Source of the DNA: Elysia crispata
Lineage: Eukaryota > Mollusca > Gastropoda > Plakobranchidae
DNA length: 64,000 bases
Direction of reading: 5' to 3'
Assembly (NCBI GenBank): GCA_033675545.1
Contig: JAWDGP010002497.1
Coordinates: 159,501 to 223,500 of the forward strand
Shown piece after piece: positions 36,330-48,322 of the stretch. Every line of letters starts with the position of its first letter. The first letter of the stretch is position 1. The notes under the pieces are model-generated. The model saw nothing but the letters and a program-made list of their open reading frames with translations. It did not search any database and had not been told where the DNA came from. The translations under genes were made by a program, and so were the position numbers.

Positions 36330-39300
36330 CACGGCGTAGCAAATTCTATATCTTCGCTCTGCTTTAGTTGAGCGCTAGAGATGGCCCAGGCCCTACTGCC
36401 TTAAATCAGTGCCGCCTTGACCGGTGACCTGAGGTCCGGTGCACCGCCCCGACTGTCATAGCTCGGTGCTGCATGTCTCGGCCGGGTAGGAATAAAACCA
36501 TGTTATTTTGCGGCATTTTAATCAGTTCTTGCTATGCAACCGCTCAAGACTAGATTATATTTGTTTTTTTTCTCCAAAATTCTCTGTTTTTCCTCAATAT
36601 ATTCGTGAAAATCTGATAATTCTAACTTAATTATTGTGAGTGTGAGATGTTCATGAATTAGGAGTATATTTGTTTTTAAACTGAATATTGAAAACATAAT
36701 TAAGTAAGTTGTAAGCCTAATTATAAAAATTCCACACGATGAATAAACTTTGTTTCTCGGCCATAGGAAAATGCAAAATAATAGCTTTAGGAAGATGTAA
36801 TTTTTTGTTCTGTTGATAGCATATCTTATAAATTAATTTAACTTTTTAAATAAAGGCTTTTACCAACTATGGAAGATTCCAGAGAGACTCATATAAACAA
36901 TGTTAACGATCTGTGTCGTATATGTGCTAGAGTGCGTGTGACGAGAAAACAACAAAAGCACAATAGTAGGAGTCACTTGTGTTCCGCTCTTTCTGGAGAT
37001 ATTTTCTTAATTTACGATCTGAATATTAAAAATGACATTGAAGACACTCATTCACAGTACCTGTGTGTCAAGTGCTACTCAAGCATAAAGACTCTAAAAG
37101 AGAGATACAGTGACATTTCTATTCAAAACGCCCGTGCTGTGTACAGCTTAAATAAAGACAAATGGTGCCCATTTGTAGATGGGCACAAAACTAAAACTTG
37201 TAAAATTTGCACCCATAGAATGGGTTTGACAGTAGCCTGCATCAAGAGAAGAAAGAGTGGGTGCAGTAGCTCAATGATCAGGAGCGCCACATGCCCAGAG
37301 ACACACACTACATCACATCAAAACACACCAGTAGCTGTAAATATTGATTTAGGCATAGAATCAACAAGTTGCACACTACCAGATTCAATTGATGCCATCA
37401 CAGACACAAGTCAAGCCAGCACAAGCTTTGCTACTCATTCCTCACATTCATTAGAACACTCACTGCATTCCAGTATAGACGCAAGTGAAACAGTCCTCGA
37501 TCACCTTCGTCAAATGACATCTACTCTATCAGACACAAACATTTCCATATTAAACCAATCTCAGCCTCTACCCAACCCACTAGTTGAATTTTCACCTTTC
37601 AACATACCTCCAGTCCCTGTAGCAAAATCTACCCCAACACATTCCTCCAACAAACAAAAAATAACAACAGATACTTCAACATCACCTATGTTTAAAAACG
37701 ATAGTACATTTAGCCAGTCTCTCAGCCAATCACACGATACACCTCACACTAAAAAAGAGGAAAAACTCAACACGCACTTAGTTAGGAGGAAGCTGTATAG
37801 TGACCCCAAAGAACAGGTTGTTAGATGCAAGACAAAAGGTCAGCCATTGGTTTTACAGAGAGTGATAGCTCCAAGAAAACACACAACTACAGTAAGGACA
37901 TCCACAAAGAGAAAGAGGGCTAGGATTTTAGGTAATGTCAGATCATATGTAGCAGGGGTATCAGGCAGTTCAACAGACACACAGTTAGCCACAGAATTGA
38001 AAAGAATACCTGCAACACGTCGACAAGACATCCTAAAAAAGGCTGGGGTTAGACAAAAACTAAAGATTTTAAAGCATCACACATTAGTCATGAAAGAGGC
38101 GCTAGGGATGAGTTGGCGACAGGGAAGAAAACATGGAAGATTGTTAAAGAAAGTAGGGGTTTATTTAGAGAACGAACATTCAGTTAGGAACCTTTCAAAA
38201 GAAATAGTGGCAAATTTTATTGAAGTGAAAAGTAAAATATTTTTAGATGAACAAAACAAAGAACATAACACACCTTTTGGCAGGATCACCAACTTGTCGA
38301 AATTTGTAGATTATCTGCTCAACTCATATGAGACACAAAACATGCTTACATGGCACATGGGGCACATACCAGTAGATGAAATATGGATTAAAATAGGGGG
38401 TGATCATGGAAAAAATTCATTAAAATTCACATTACAGGTAGCAAATACAGACAAACCCAATGCTTACAGAAACACAATTGTAATAGGGATAGCCTCAGTT
38501 AGGGACACACATGCTAACATGGTTAGATTTCTAGAGGGTGGGTTAGGAGATGATCTGACTGCACTGCAGTCACATTCATGGAAAGGCAAAGCTATAAAAG
38601 TCTTTCTGGATAGTGACTATGAGTTTTTGTGCAAAATATATGGCCTCTCGGGACCTCAAGGCACTTATCCATGCTTGTGGTGCCTGATGCCACGGCGTGA
38701 AATGCACAATGCTAGTGACACTCCCAACCTCGGTCACTGGAAAGCTTACACGCCGACAATTTAGCTTTTAGAACAGAAATAGAGGGGGAGAAAAAAGAAG
38801 TAGCAAAGCATCACAACTCACTGTATGCACCATTGGTTGGCATAGCTTTAGATAGGGTCAGCCTCCGTATTTACATATTCTATTAGGCATTGTCTTAAGG
38901 CACCATAAGTTTCTTGAGAATGCAGCACACAGGTTAGATAAAAATATAGCTTGTCAATAATCAGAAACATGGCTTGTTACCTTTACAAGGCAAGACTTTA
39001 AAAGAGTATGGGCTCACAGTGGAAAGAATATCTGGAGCTTGAAGAGAAGATTGCGAGATTTGAGGAGGGCTGCTTAGTTTTTAGTGAGACGCAGGAGGAA
39101 ATAGATAAATACACACAGCAGATACAAAAGACAGAAAGACTTATTTCATTTTTGACACACAAAGAACTCAAACCGAGGGCAGGGCCAATTGCATCATCAT
39201 TAGATCCAGTCCTTAACAAACACAAGATCACACCTCAGGCTTACCACAGCAGGTCATTTGTAGGGAACCACTGCCATAAATACTTACACCCCAGTGTCTA

Positions 39301-39867
39301 CAGGGACCTCACAAATAAGATAGTCACACAGACTCAAGCATGCACATACGATCCAATCATAGCTGACGAAGCACACTTAATTCAGTTACATTTCAACAGT
39401 TTAAACGCAGCTCTCAGCAATGTTCACAAAGCAATTTCTCACACAAAACCCATTGAACACAGTTATTTACCAGACATTCAATCTTCTATAGACACCTACA
39501 TGTCCATCTACAGAAAAACATTTCCCCAAAAAGTAATCCCCAAACAGCATCTATTAGAGAGACATTGCATCCCATACATTAGACAACAAACAATCGGGTT
39601 GGGGCTCCTGGGAGAGCAAGGAACAGAGCTGAGCCATCAGGCAATATCGAAATTAGAGAGAGAACGGGCCTTTGGCATCCCAAACGAACTAGACAGATTG
39701 AAACACATTTTGTCTGTCCATTTATTGCAAATTGCTCCAGCTCTTCGATGCGAAGACAACTGACTGTGATATATATATATATATTTATTTTATCCTGTAC
39801 ATTTATTTATTTATTCAACCATCGCGCCTGATTAACTTATTTATATACATATATATATATATGTACA
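36330..39867 (+). mobile_element. RAG1-like DNA transposon (N-RAG-TP/Chapaev/Transib-related), decayed
   Basis: The left end is set where the module array breaks: other modules read ATATTCCTTTTTAA at this point, and here the sequence switches after ATATTCCTTTT to CACGGCGTAGC. A 5'-CAC end fits Transib, Chapaev and RAG-type elements. The coding remnant at 36869-39763 follows a ~540-bp leader that is GC-rich at first. The right end was not found: after the coding part there are TA runs and then the G-rich minisatellite, and no inverted copy of the left tip was seen. Confidence 0.65.
36869..39763 (+). pseudogene. RAG1-like transposase, frameshifted (N-RAG-TP type)
   Basis: The first 631 codons (36869-38764) are open. 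Residues 14-130 resemble the RAG1 N-terminal zinc domain: LCRIC (C16, C19), YLCVKC (C66, C69), KWCPF (99-103), CKIC (C111, C114), H116. A Ser/Thr-rich linker follows (~131-300), then a basic region. The core has GGDHG (D512), FLDSDYEFLCKIYGLSG (D581/D583) and PCLWC (C602, C605), which line up with the two catalytic aspartates and a CxxC zinc pair of RAG1. A frame change near 38755 and another near 38885 lead through LRHHKFLENAAHRLDKN to a 251-codon end piece (39008-39763). That piece carries VIPKQHLLERH and GLGLLGEQGTELSH (E203/E207 of the piece), the probable third catalytic residue. The frame breaks make it a pseudogene. Confidence 0.75.
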
Positions 39868-42800
39868 CTTAGTCGAGTGAGGGTGAGTTAGGGGCTGGGG
39901 GAGGGGACTTAGCCCTGTTTGGGAAACAGGCCGAGAGGGCCAAAGGGGGAGGGGACTTAGCCGTGTGAGGCGAAGGAGGCTAGGAGGCTGGAGACAGCCA
40001 GCCGGGTCGAGCCCAAGAGGGGGCTCGGGAAGGGGACTTAGTCGGGTGAGGGCGAGGTAGGGGCTGGGGGAGGGGACTCAGCCGGGTGAGGGCGAGGTAG
40101 GGGCTGGGGGAGAGAATTAGCCGGGTGAGGGCGAGGTAGGGGCTGGGGGAAGGGACTTAGCCGTGTGAGTGCGAGGTAGGGGCTGGGGGAGGGGACAGCC
40201 GGGTGAGTTCGAGATAGGGGCTCGGGAAGGGGACTTAGTCGGGTGAGGGCGAGGTAGGGGCTGGGGGAAGAGACTTATATAGGGGCTGTAGGAGGGGACT
40301 TAGCCGTGTGAGGGCGAGGTAGGGGCTGGAGGAGGGGACTTCGGCGGGTGAGGGCGAGGTAGGGGCTGGGGGATGGGACTTAGCCGTGTGAGTGCGAGAT
40401 AGGGGCTGGAGGAGGGGACTTCGGCGGGTGAGGGCGAGGTAGGGGCTGGGGGATGGGACTTAGCCAAGTGAGGGCGAGGTAGGGGCTGGAAGAGGGGACT
40501 TAGCCCTGTGAGGGCGAGGTAGGGGCTGGGTGAGGGGAATTAGCCGTGTGAGGGCGAGGTAGGGGCTGGGGGAGGGGACTTGTTGCCCTGTGAGGGGCGA
40601 GGTAGGGGCTGAAGAGGGGACTTAGCCCTGTGGGGCGAGGTAGGGGCTGAAGGAGGGGAGTGGCCAGTGTGAGAAGCAGGTAGGGGCTGGAAGAGGGGAC
40701 TTAGCCCTGTGAGGGCGAGGTAGGGGCTGAGTGAGGGGAATTAGCCGTGTGAGGGCGAGGTAGGGGCTGAGTGAGGGGACTTAGCCCTGTGAGGGCGAGG
40801 TAGGGGCTGAGTGAGGGGAATTAGCCGGGTGAGGGCGAGGTAGAGATGGGGTAAGGGGACTTAGCCGTGTGAGGGCGAGGTAGGGGCTGGGGGAGGGGAC
40901 TTAACCCTCTGAGGGCGAGGTAGGTTCAGGGGGAGGGGATATAGCCGTGTGAGCGCGAGGCAGAGGCTGGGGGAGGGGACTTAGCCTGGTTAGAGACAGG
41001 TAGGGGCTGGGGGAGGGGACTTAGCGGTGGAAGGTCGAGGTAGGGGCAGGAGGAGGGAATTTGGCCGTGAGAGGGCCAGGTAGGGGCTGGAGGAGGGGAC
41101 TTAGCAGTGTGAGGGCGAGGTAGGGGCTGGGGGAGGGAAAGTCGGGTGATGGCGAGGTAGGGGCTTAGGGAGGGGACTTAGCCGTGTGAGGGAGAGGTAA
41201 GGGCTGTGGAAAGGGGACTTAGCTGGGTGAGGGCAAGTTAGGGGCTGGGGGAGGGAACTGGGCTGCCGTATGAGGGCAAAGGTGTAAGGGGCTGAGAGAG
41301 GGGAGCTAATCCGTGTGAGGGCACGGTAGGGGCTGGGGGAGGGGACTTAGCCCTGTTTGGGAAAGGTGGGGGAAGGGGGAGGGACTAAGCCGTGTGAGCG
41401 GGGGCGAGGTAGGGGCGGGGGGAGGGGACTTAGCCCTGTTTGGGAAAGGTAGGGGCAGGGGGAGGGGACTAAGCCGTGTGAGGGCGAGGTAGGGGCTGGG
41501 GGAGGAGACTTAGCCCTGTTTGGGAAAGGTAGGGGCAGGGGGAGGGGACTTAGTTGGGTTTGGGCGAGGTAGGAGCTGGGGGATCGGACTTAGTGAGGGG
41601 GAAGGGCGAGGTAGGGGCTGGGGGAGGGGACTTAGCCGTGTGAGGGCGAGGTAGGGGCTCGGGAAGGGGACTTAAGGTCTGGGGTGAGAAGCAGAGGTAG
41701 GGGTTGGGAGGGGACTTAGTTGGGTGAGGGGCGGAGGGGTGAGGGGCCAGGGGATCGGATTTAGTCGGGTGAGGGCGAGGTAGGGGCTGGGGGAGGGGAC
41801 TTACCCCTGTTTGGGCGAGGTAGGGGCTGGGGGAGAGGACTTAGCCAGGTGAGTGCGAGGTAGCGGCTGGAGGAGGGGATTTACCCGTGTGAGGGCCAGG
41901 CAAGTGCTGGAGGAGGAGACTTAGCAGTGTGAGGGCGAGGTAGGAGCTGGGGGAGGGGACTTAGACGGGTGTCTGTGGAGTAGGGGCTAGGGGAGGGGAC
42001 TTCGCCGTGTGAGGGGCAAAAGTGCGGGGCTGGGCGGAAGGGACTTAGCCGGATGAGGGGAGGTAGGGGCTGGGGGAGGGGATTTAGCCGGGTGAGTTCG
42101 AGATAGGGGCTGGGGGAGGGGACTTCGGCGGGTGAGGGCAAGGTAGGGGCTGGGGGATGGGACTTAGCCAAGTGAGGGCGAGGTAGGGTCTGGGGGGGAA
42201 GAGACTTACATATGGGGGCTGTGGGAGGGGGACTTAGCCGTGTGAGGTGGCGAGGTAGGGGCAGGGAGGAAAAGGGACTTAGTTGGTGAGGGGCGAGGTA
42301 GGGGCCAGGGATCGGATTTAGTCAGGTGTGAGGGCGAGGCAGGGGCTGGGGGAGAGGTATTAATCCAGGTGAGGGCGAGGTAGGGGCTGGGGGAGGGGAC
42401 TTAGCCGTGTTAGGGCGAGGTAGGGTCTGGGGGAAGGGACTTAGTTGGGTGAGGGCGAGGTAGGAGCTGGGGGATCGGACTTAGTGAGGGGGAAGGGCGA
42501 GGTAGGGGCTGGGGGAGGGGACTTAGCCGTGTGAGGGCGAGGTAGGGGCTCGGGAAGGGGACTTAGTCGGGTGAGAGCAAGGTAGGGGCTTGGGGAGGGG
42601 ACTTAGTTGGGTGAGGGCGAGGTAGGGGCCAGAGGATCGGATTTAGTCGGGTGAGGGCGAGGTAGGGGCTGGGGGAGGGGCCCCACCCCCTGTTTGGGCG
42701 GAAAAGTGAAGGGGCTGGGGGAGAGGACTTGAAGCCAGGTGAGTGCGAGGTAGCAGCTGAAGGAGGGAGTTGCCAATGTGAGGGCCAGGCAAGTGCTGGG

Positions 42801-45213
42801 AAGGGGACTTAGCAGTGTGAGGGGCAGAGGTAGGAGCTGGGGGAGGGGACTTAGACGGGTGTCTTTGGAGTAGGGGCTAGGGGAGGGGACTTCGCCGTGT
42901 GAGGGCGAGGTAGGGGCTGGGGGAAGGGACTTAGCCAGATGAGGGCGAGGTAGGGGCTGGGGGAGGGGACTTAGCCGGTTGAGTTCGAGATATGGGCTGG
43001 GGGAGGGGACTTCGGCGGGTGAGGGCGAGGTAGGGGCTGGGGGATGGGACTTAGCCAAGTGAGGGCGAGGTAGGGGCTGGGGGAAGAGACTTATATAGGG
43101 GCTGTAGGAGGGGACTTAGCCGTGTGAGGGCGAGGTAGGGGCTCGGGAAGGGGACTTAGTCGGGTGAGAGGGAGGTAGGGGCTTGGGGAGGGGACTTAGT
43201 TGGGTGAGGGCGAGGTAGGGGCCAGGGGATCGGATTTAGTCGGGTGAGGGCGAGGTAGGGGCTGGGGGAGGGGACTTACCCCTGTTTGGGCGAGGTAGGG
43301 GCTGGGGGAGAGGACTTAGCCAGGTGAGGGCGAGGTAGCGGCTGGAGGAGGGGATTTAGCCGTGTGAGGGCCAGGCAAGTGCTGGAGGAGGGGACTTAGC
43401 AGTGTGAGGTCGAAGTAGGAGCTGGGGGAGGGGACTTAGACGGGTGTCTGTGGAGTAGGGGCTAGGGGAGGGGACTTCGCCGTGTGAGGGCGAGGTAGGG
43501 GCTGGGGGATCGGACTTAGCCGGATGAGGGCGAGGTAGGAGCTAGGGGAGAGGACTTAGTTGGGTGAGGGCGAGGTAGGGGCTGGGGGATCGAACTTAGT
43601 TGGGTGAGGGCGAGGTAGGGGCTGGGGGAATCGGACTTAATTGGATGAGGGCGAGGTAGGGGCTTGGGGATCGGACTTAGTTGGGTGAGGGCGAGGTAGG
43701 GGCTGGGGGATCGGACTTAGTTGTGTGAGGGCAGAGAGGTAGGGGCTGGGGGATCGGACTTAGTTGGGTGAGGGCGAGGTAGGGGCTGGGGGATCGGACT
43801 TAGCAGTGTGAGGGCGAGGTAGGGGCTGGGGGATCGGGCTTAGCAGTGTGAGGGCGAGGTAGGGGCTGGGGGATCGGACTTAGCTGTGTGAGGGCGAGGT
43901 AGGGGCTGGGATCGAGACTTAGCCCTGTTTGAGGGCGAGGTAGGGGCTGGGGGATCAGACTTAGCAGTGTGAGGGCGAGGTAGGGGCTGGGGGATCGGAC
44001 TTAGCAGTGTTTGGGCGAGGTAGGGGCTGGGGGATCGGACTTAGCCCTGTTTGGGCGAGGTAGGGGCTGGGGGATCGGACTTAGCAGTGTGAGGGCGAGG
44101 TAGGGGCTGGGGATCGAAAGGCAGCCCTGTTTGAGCGAGGTAGGGGCTGGAGGATCGGACTTGCTGAAGGTGAGGGCGAGGTAGGGGCTGGGGGATCAGG
44201 GACTTAGCCTTGTTTGGGCGAGGTAGGGGCTGGGGGAGGGGACTTAGCCCCCGTGTACTTGGGCGGGGTCAGGGGCTGGGGGAGGGACTTAACCCTGTTT
44301 GGGTGAGGAGGGAGAGCGAGAGGTAGGGGCTGGGGGTGAGGGGATTTAGCCCTGTTTGGGCGAGGTAGGGGCTGGGGGATCAATGGACTTAGCCATGAAA
44401 AGGAGGGCGAGGTAGGGGCTGGGGGATCGGACTTAGCCCTGGGTGGGGGCGAGGTAGAGGCTGGGATCGGACTTGGTTGGGTGAGGGTGGTGAGGTAGAG
44501 GCTGGGGGAGGGGACTTAGCCCTTTTTGGGCGAGGTAGGGGCTGGGGGATCGGACTTAGCAGTGTGAGGGCGAGGTAGGGGCTGGGGGAGGGGACTTAGC
44601 CCTGTTTGGGCGAGGTAGGGGCTGGGGGAGCGGACTTAGACCTGTTTGGGCGAGGTAGGGGCTGGGGGAGGGGAGGTAGACGTGTTTGGGCGAGGGAGGG
44701 GCTGGGGGAGGGGACTTAGTCCTGTTTGGGCGAGGTAGGGGCTGGGAGAGGGGACTTAGCCATGTGAGGGCGAGGTAGGGGCTGGGGGATCGGACTTAGT
44801 TGGGTGAGGGCGAGGTAGAGGCTGGGGGATCGGACTTAGTTGGGTGAGGGCGAGGAAGAGGCTGGGGGAGGGGACTTAGCCCTCTTTGGGCGAGGTAGGG
44901 GCTGGGGGAGGGGACTTAGTCCTGTTTGGGCGAGGTAGGGGCTGGGGGAGGGGATTTAGCCCTGTTTGGGCGAGGTAGGGGCTGGGGGATCGGACTTAGC
45001 CATGTGAGGGCGAGGTAGGGGCTGGGGGATCGGACTTAGTTGGGTGAGGGCGAGGTAGAGGCTGGGGGATCGGACTTAGTTGGGTGAGGGTGAGGTAGAG
45101 GCTGGGGGAGGGGACTTAGCCCTCTTTGGGCGAGGTAGGGGCTGGGGGAGGGGACTTAGCCATGTGAGGGCGAGGTAGGGGCTGGGGATGGGGACTTAGC
45201 TGTGTTAGGGCGC
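39868..45213. repeat. G-rich minisatellite, ~40-bp unit, ~130 units
   Basis: About 5.3 kb of head-to-tail units built on GCGAGGTAGGGGCTGGGGG plus GGGACTTAGCCGTGTGAGG, 40 bp per unit. Variants include CCCTGTTTGGGCGAG, GGATCGGACTTAG and GTGTCTGTGGAGTAGG. The plus strand is strongly G-rich with closely spaced runs of four or five G. Blocks of variants recur: CAGGCAAGTGCTGG appears near 41898, 42788 and 43372. Minus-strand Pro/Ser-rich frames here are repeat artefacts. Confidence 0.97.
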
Positions 45214-45233
45214 GAAAGGATCTTGGGCTTTCT

Positions 45234-47520
45234 TTGGAAATTTCCAGAAAATGGATTGTTCATTTAACTTTAGAAACAGAGAAATCTGTGAATTTTTCCA
45301 AAGTGGACTACAGTATAAAAAAACTGATGGACTCCTACTTGAAGCTGTCGTCTTCAAAAAGAAAGAGACCTGAGGATTTAGAACGTTTTATAGAGTGTTT
45401 TTTCACCATTCCAGACAGCGACATTACTGACAATATAATTACCCGGCCTGATTTTAGCACTTCTGCTAATACTTTTTTCTAACCCCTCACCTGTTTTAAA
45501 GAAATGCAATTTGAGAGTGAATGTGACACAAACAAAATTGTTAATGGACTCTTAAGGACTATTTCGGAACATGAAGAAAAAGTGAAAATTCTTGAATCTA
45601 CTCTTAAGGACTTATCTTGTGAGAAGAAGAAACTTCAGAACTTTGTTGACAAATATAAGAGAAATTGTGAAGGTTTTGCAAGTTGCATTGAAAAACTGAA
45701 AGAATCTATTTCGATTAAAGACAATGAGCTGAAGTCATTGAAACTTATACATAAAAATAACACTGTGTCTTTGTGTAAACAGCACAAAAAAGAAAAAGCA
45801 AAATTATTTAGTGAAATTGATATATGCTTAATCTAAAGCTAAAAAAATTTAAAGAAGAAATGGCAGGCCTTAATGCTCCTAATCCTATTTACGAACTTAA
45901 TAAGTCTGAATTAGATTGTAAGTGTAAATCGCCAGTCCTTTTAAAGGTGGCAAAGATAATGTCTACACTGACAATGTTAGGCAAGCAGTTATTTCTGTTC
46001 AAGCTGATTGTGGTGTATCAGCTGCAAATTTTTCTAAGGTATTTCAAATAGTTGCTGAATATATTTTTGGCACTAAAATTAAAGATAAACTCCCGTGTAA
46101 ACAAACTGTTCTAAATATGATGGATGAAGGATATGCCCTGTCATAAATGCAAGTTGTTGAAAATGTACTTAAATCTAATCATGCTAAAATTCATTCTGAT
46201 GGAACTTCTCTTGACCAAAAGAAAATTGTTGGTCATCAGATATCAACCAGTCTAGGTGACACATTTTACTTAGGCTATATTCCTGTTGCTACGGAAAATG
46301 CAAGTACTTTACTTGAAATTACTTCAAATATTATCCAGAAGTTGTCAGAAACATATTCTCTGATGTCAAATGTAGACCTTAAAAAAGTAACTTTTGACTT
46401 GTTGTCTAAAATAACGAGTGTTATGACAGACAGGGCAGCAGCCATGAAGTGTTTGGACCGTATTTTTGCTGACTTTATCAGGACTGAGTTAGGAAGGGAT
46501 GTCCATGTTCACTTTTTACATTGTAATGCGTATTTCCTTCTTGGTATGAGCATTGCATGTGAGAAGGCTATCTCTAAGGTTGAGAAAGAATTAGAGAGTG
46601 AGAGACAGCAGAAGTTTGGGAGAGATCAGAATGCAAAATATGACGGGTTCAATGAGGGGTCAGAAAGTTGTGTAAGACGAGTGATTAGAACTGCTTGTGA
46701 TATACTGAGTCCAAGAGGGTATCAGAAATCAGGATGTCGTGTTCAGTGGACAACTTTTATCGCAAATTCTGTGATACCTTATTTCAAGGGAAATAGATTT
46801 AACTGCTTTTTTTGAGGTAGTTGCTTCTCTAATTTTTCATTTGCCTACAATGGTTCAGTTTTTTTTTCATCAGGTGTTCTGCATGAAAATCCAAATAGAA
46901 AAATTCATAGTGTCTCACCTGATGTACAAGACAAAACATTGATGTGCATGGTGTGTGCTGTTGCACTATTTTTTATTAAAATAACAGGGCCATACTGGAA
47001 ACTTATCAACAGCGATGTTAAATACTTTGATTTTCACCTTTATTTGAAAAAGATGGTCACTAATTTTGAAAAGTGGATTGATGATCCCTCTGATTTACTC
47101 AGCCCAAATTTTTTTTCTGTTTTTGATGGCGACCTAGTCATCAAAGCACCAAGATTTCACTAAGTTCATGATTTTGTTCTAAACAATGATGTTGAAATCA
47201 TCACAAGATGTCTCAAATGTATGTGTGTGGAGGCTTTAGGAGTTACCAAACGTCAACTTGAAGATTTTTTGCCCGGTGGTAAATTTGAAGATATGGATGA
47301 ATGTATGAAAGAGCAACTTATGCACTATCCTCTTACAAATCTTGTGGGGGAGAGTGCATTCGGAGATTTTGATTTTGATGTTTGTAAAAGAAGGAATGCA
47401 TCTTTACACATTAGATCCTCTATGCACAGTATTAAAAGAAATAAGACTGTTAAGTTCATTTCATCTAAAAGTAGATCTCAGATCAAGGGGCAAGGTTATA
47501 AGAAAAGAAAGTGTCGAGCA
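45234..47520 (+). pseudogene. DDE-type transposase-like pseudogene, superfamily not assigned
   Basis: A coiled-coil-rich N-terminal part with Lys/Glu heptads lies at 45504-45836. It is followed, with frame changes near 45830 and 45945, by DNVYTDNVRQAVISVQADCG and KLPCKQTVLNMMDEGYALS. The core then carries IHSDGTSLDQKKIVGHQIS (candidate first Asp), SVMTDRAAAMKCLDRIF (second Asp), HFLHCNAYFLLG and LVGESAFGDFDFD (candidate Glu). Stops interrupt it at 45480, 46144, about 46813 and 47161, so it is dead. The pattern is typical of uncharacterised invertebrate transposon proteins; I cannot assign Kolobok, hAT or another superfamily by eye. Its 5' end abuts the G-rich minisatellite and its 3' end runs into Helitron helicase sequence. 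Confidence 0.6.
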
Positions 47521-48322
47521 CAAAAAAGAGGAGAGTTTTCACAATTTGCAGATTTCCTTCTTAGCATTGGAGATGGTAAAGAAGAACAGCACAAAAACAA
47601 ATGAAATTTTTTCATCAAACTTCCAGATGACATGACAGTAGAAAATGAAACAGAGCTTCTGGACTTTGTTTTTGGTATTGAGAACAAGTGCGCAACTTGG
47701 CTAGCATCACGGTCAATCATTTGTCCTACCAACAGTGAAGTAGATGCCATCAAAAACACCATCATGAACACATTTCCTGGAGATGTCAAAGTGTACAGGA
47801 GCAATGATTGTGTGGAAGAAAATAAACACCTGTACCCCATAGAGTTTCTCAACACGCTGTGTCCCTAACGAATGCTGCCTCACATATTACAGCTAAAAAA
47901 GCACAGCATCATCATGCTGTTGCGTAATCTGGACCCAGTAAATGGCCACTGCAACGAAACACCATATGTCATTGAACATTTACATGACCACATCATTGAT
48001 GTGACAATAGCCTGTGGACCCCATGCTGGAAAGCGAATATATATTCATTCCAAGAATCCCAATAATCCCCTCAGACAACATTTTTCCCTTTCACATGAAA
48101 AGAAAGGAATTTCCTGTTCGACCTGCCTTTGCCATCACTGCTAATAAAGCTCAGGGTCACACTCTATCACATGTAGGCATTTATTTGAAACAGGATTTCT
48201 TTTCACATGGGCAACTCTATGTTGCCATGAGTCGTGTTGGCTCAAAAGACAGCCTTAAAATCTATTCCGGCCATGAAGTATATACCAGCAATGTGGTTTA
48301 CAAAGGAGTCCTGCATCAGTGA
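47521..48322 (+). pseudogene. Helitron PIF1-like helicase, C-terminal fragment, frameshifted
   Basis: Reads FADFLLSIGDGKEE, then WLASRSIICPTNSEVDAIKN, YPIEFLNTL, LKKHSIIMLLRNLDPVNG, FPVRPAFAITANKAQGHTLS and GQLYVAMSRVGSKDSLKIY. These are the terminal motifs of PIF1-type helicases in Helitron RepHel proteins, including the KAQG and VAMSRV motifs. A stop at about 47602, another after NTLCP (47866-47868) and a frame change at about 48055 break it. The N-terminal Rep and Walker A regions are absent. Confidence 0.8.

Noticed and set aside
36330..36500. Possible tRNA or other structured RNA in the GC-rich leader of the RAG1-like element
   Set aside because: No A-box/B-box pair or cloverleaf could be traced.
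41881..43058. Minus-strand Pro/Ser-rich open frames in the G-rich array
   Set aside because: They follow the 40-bp repeat and break wherever unit length changes; no independent coding evidence.
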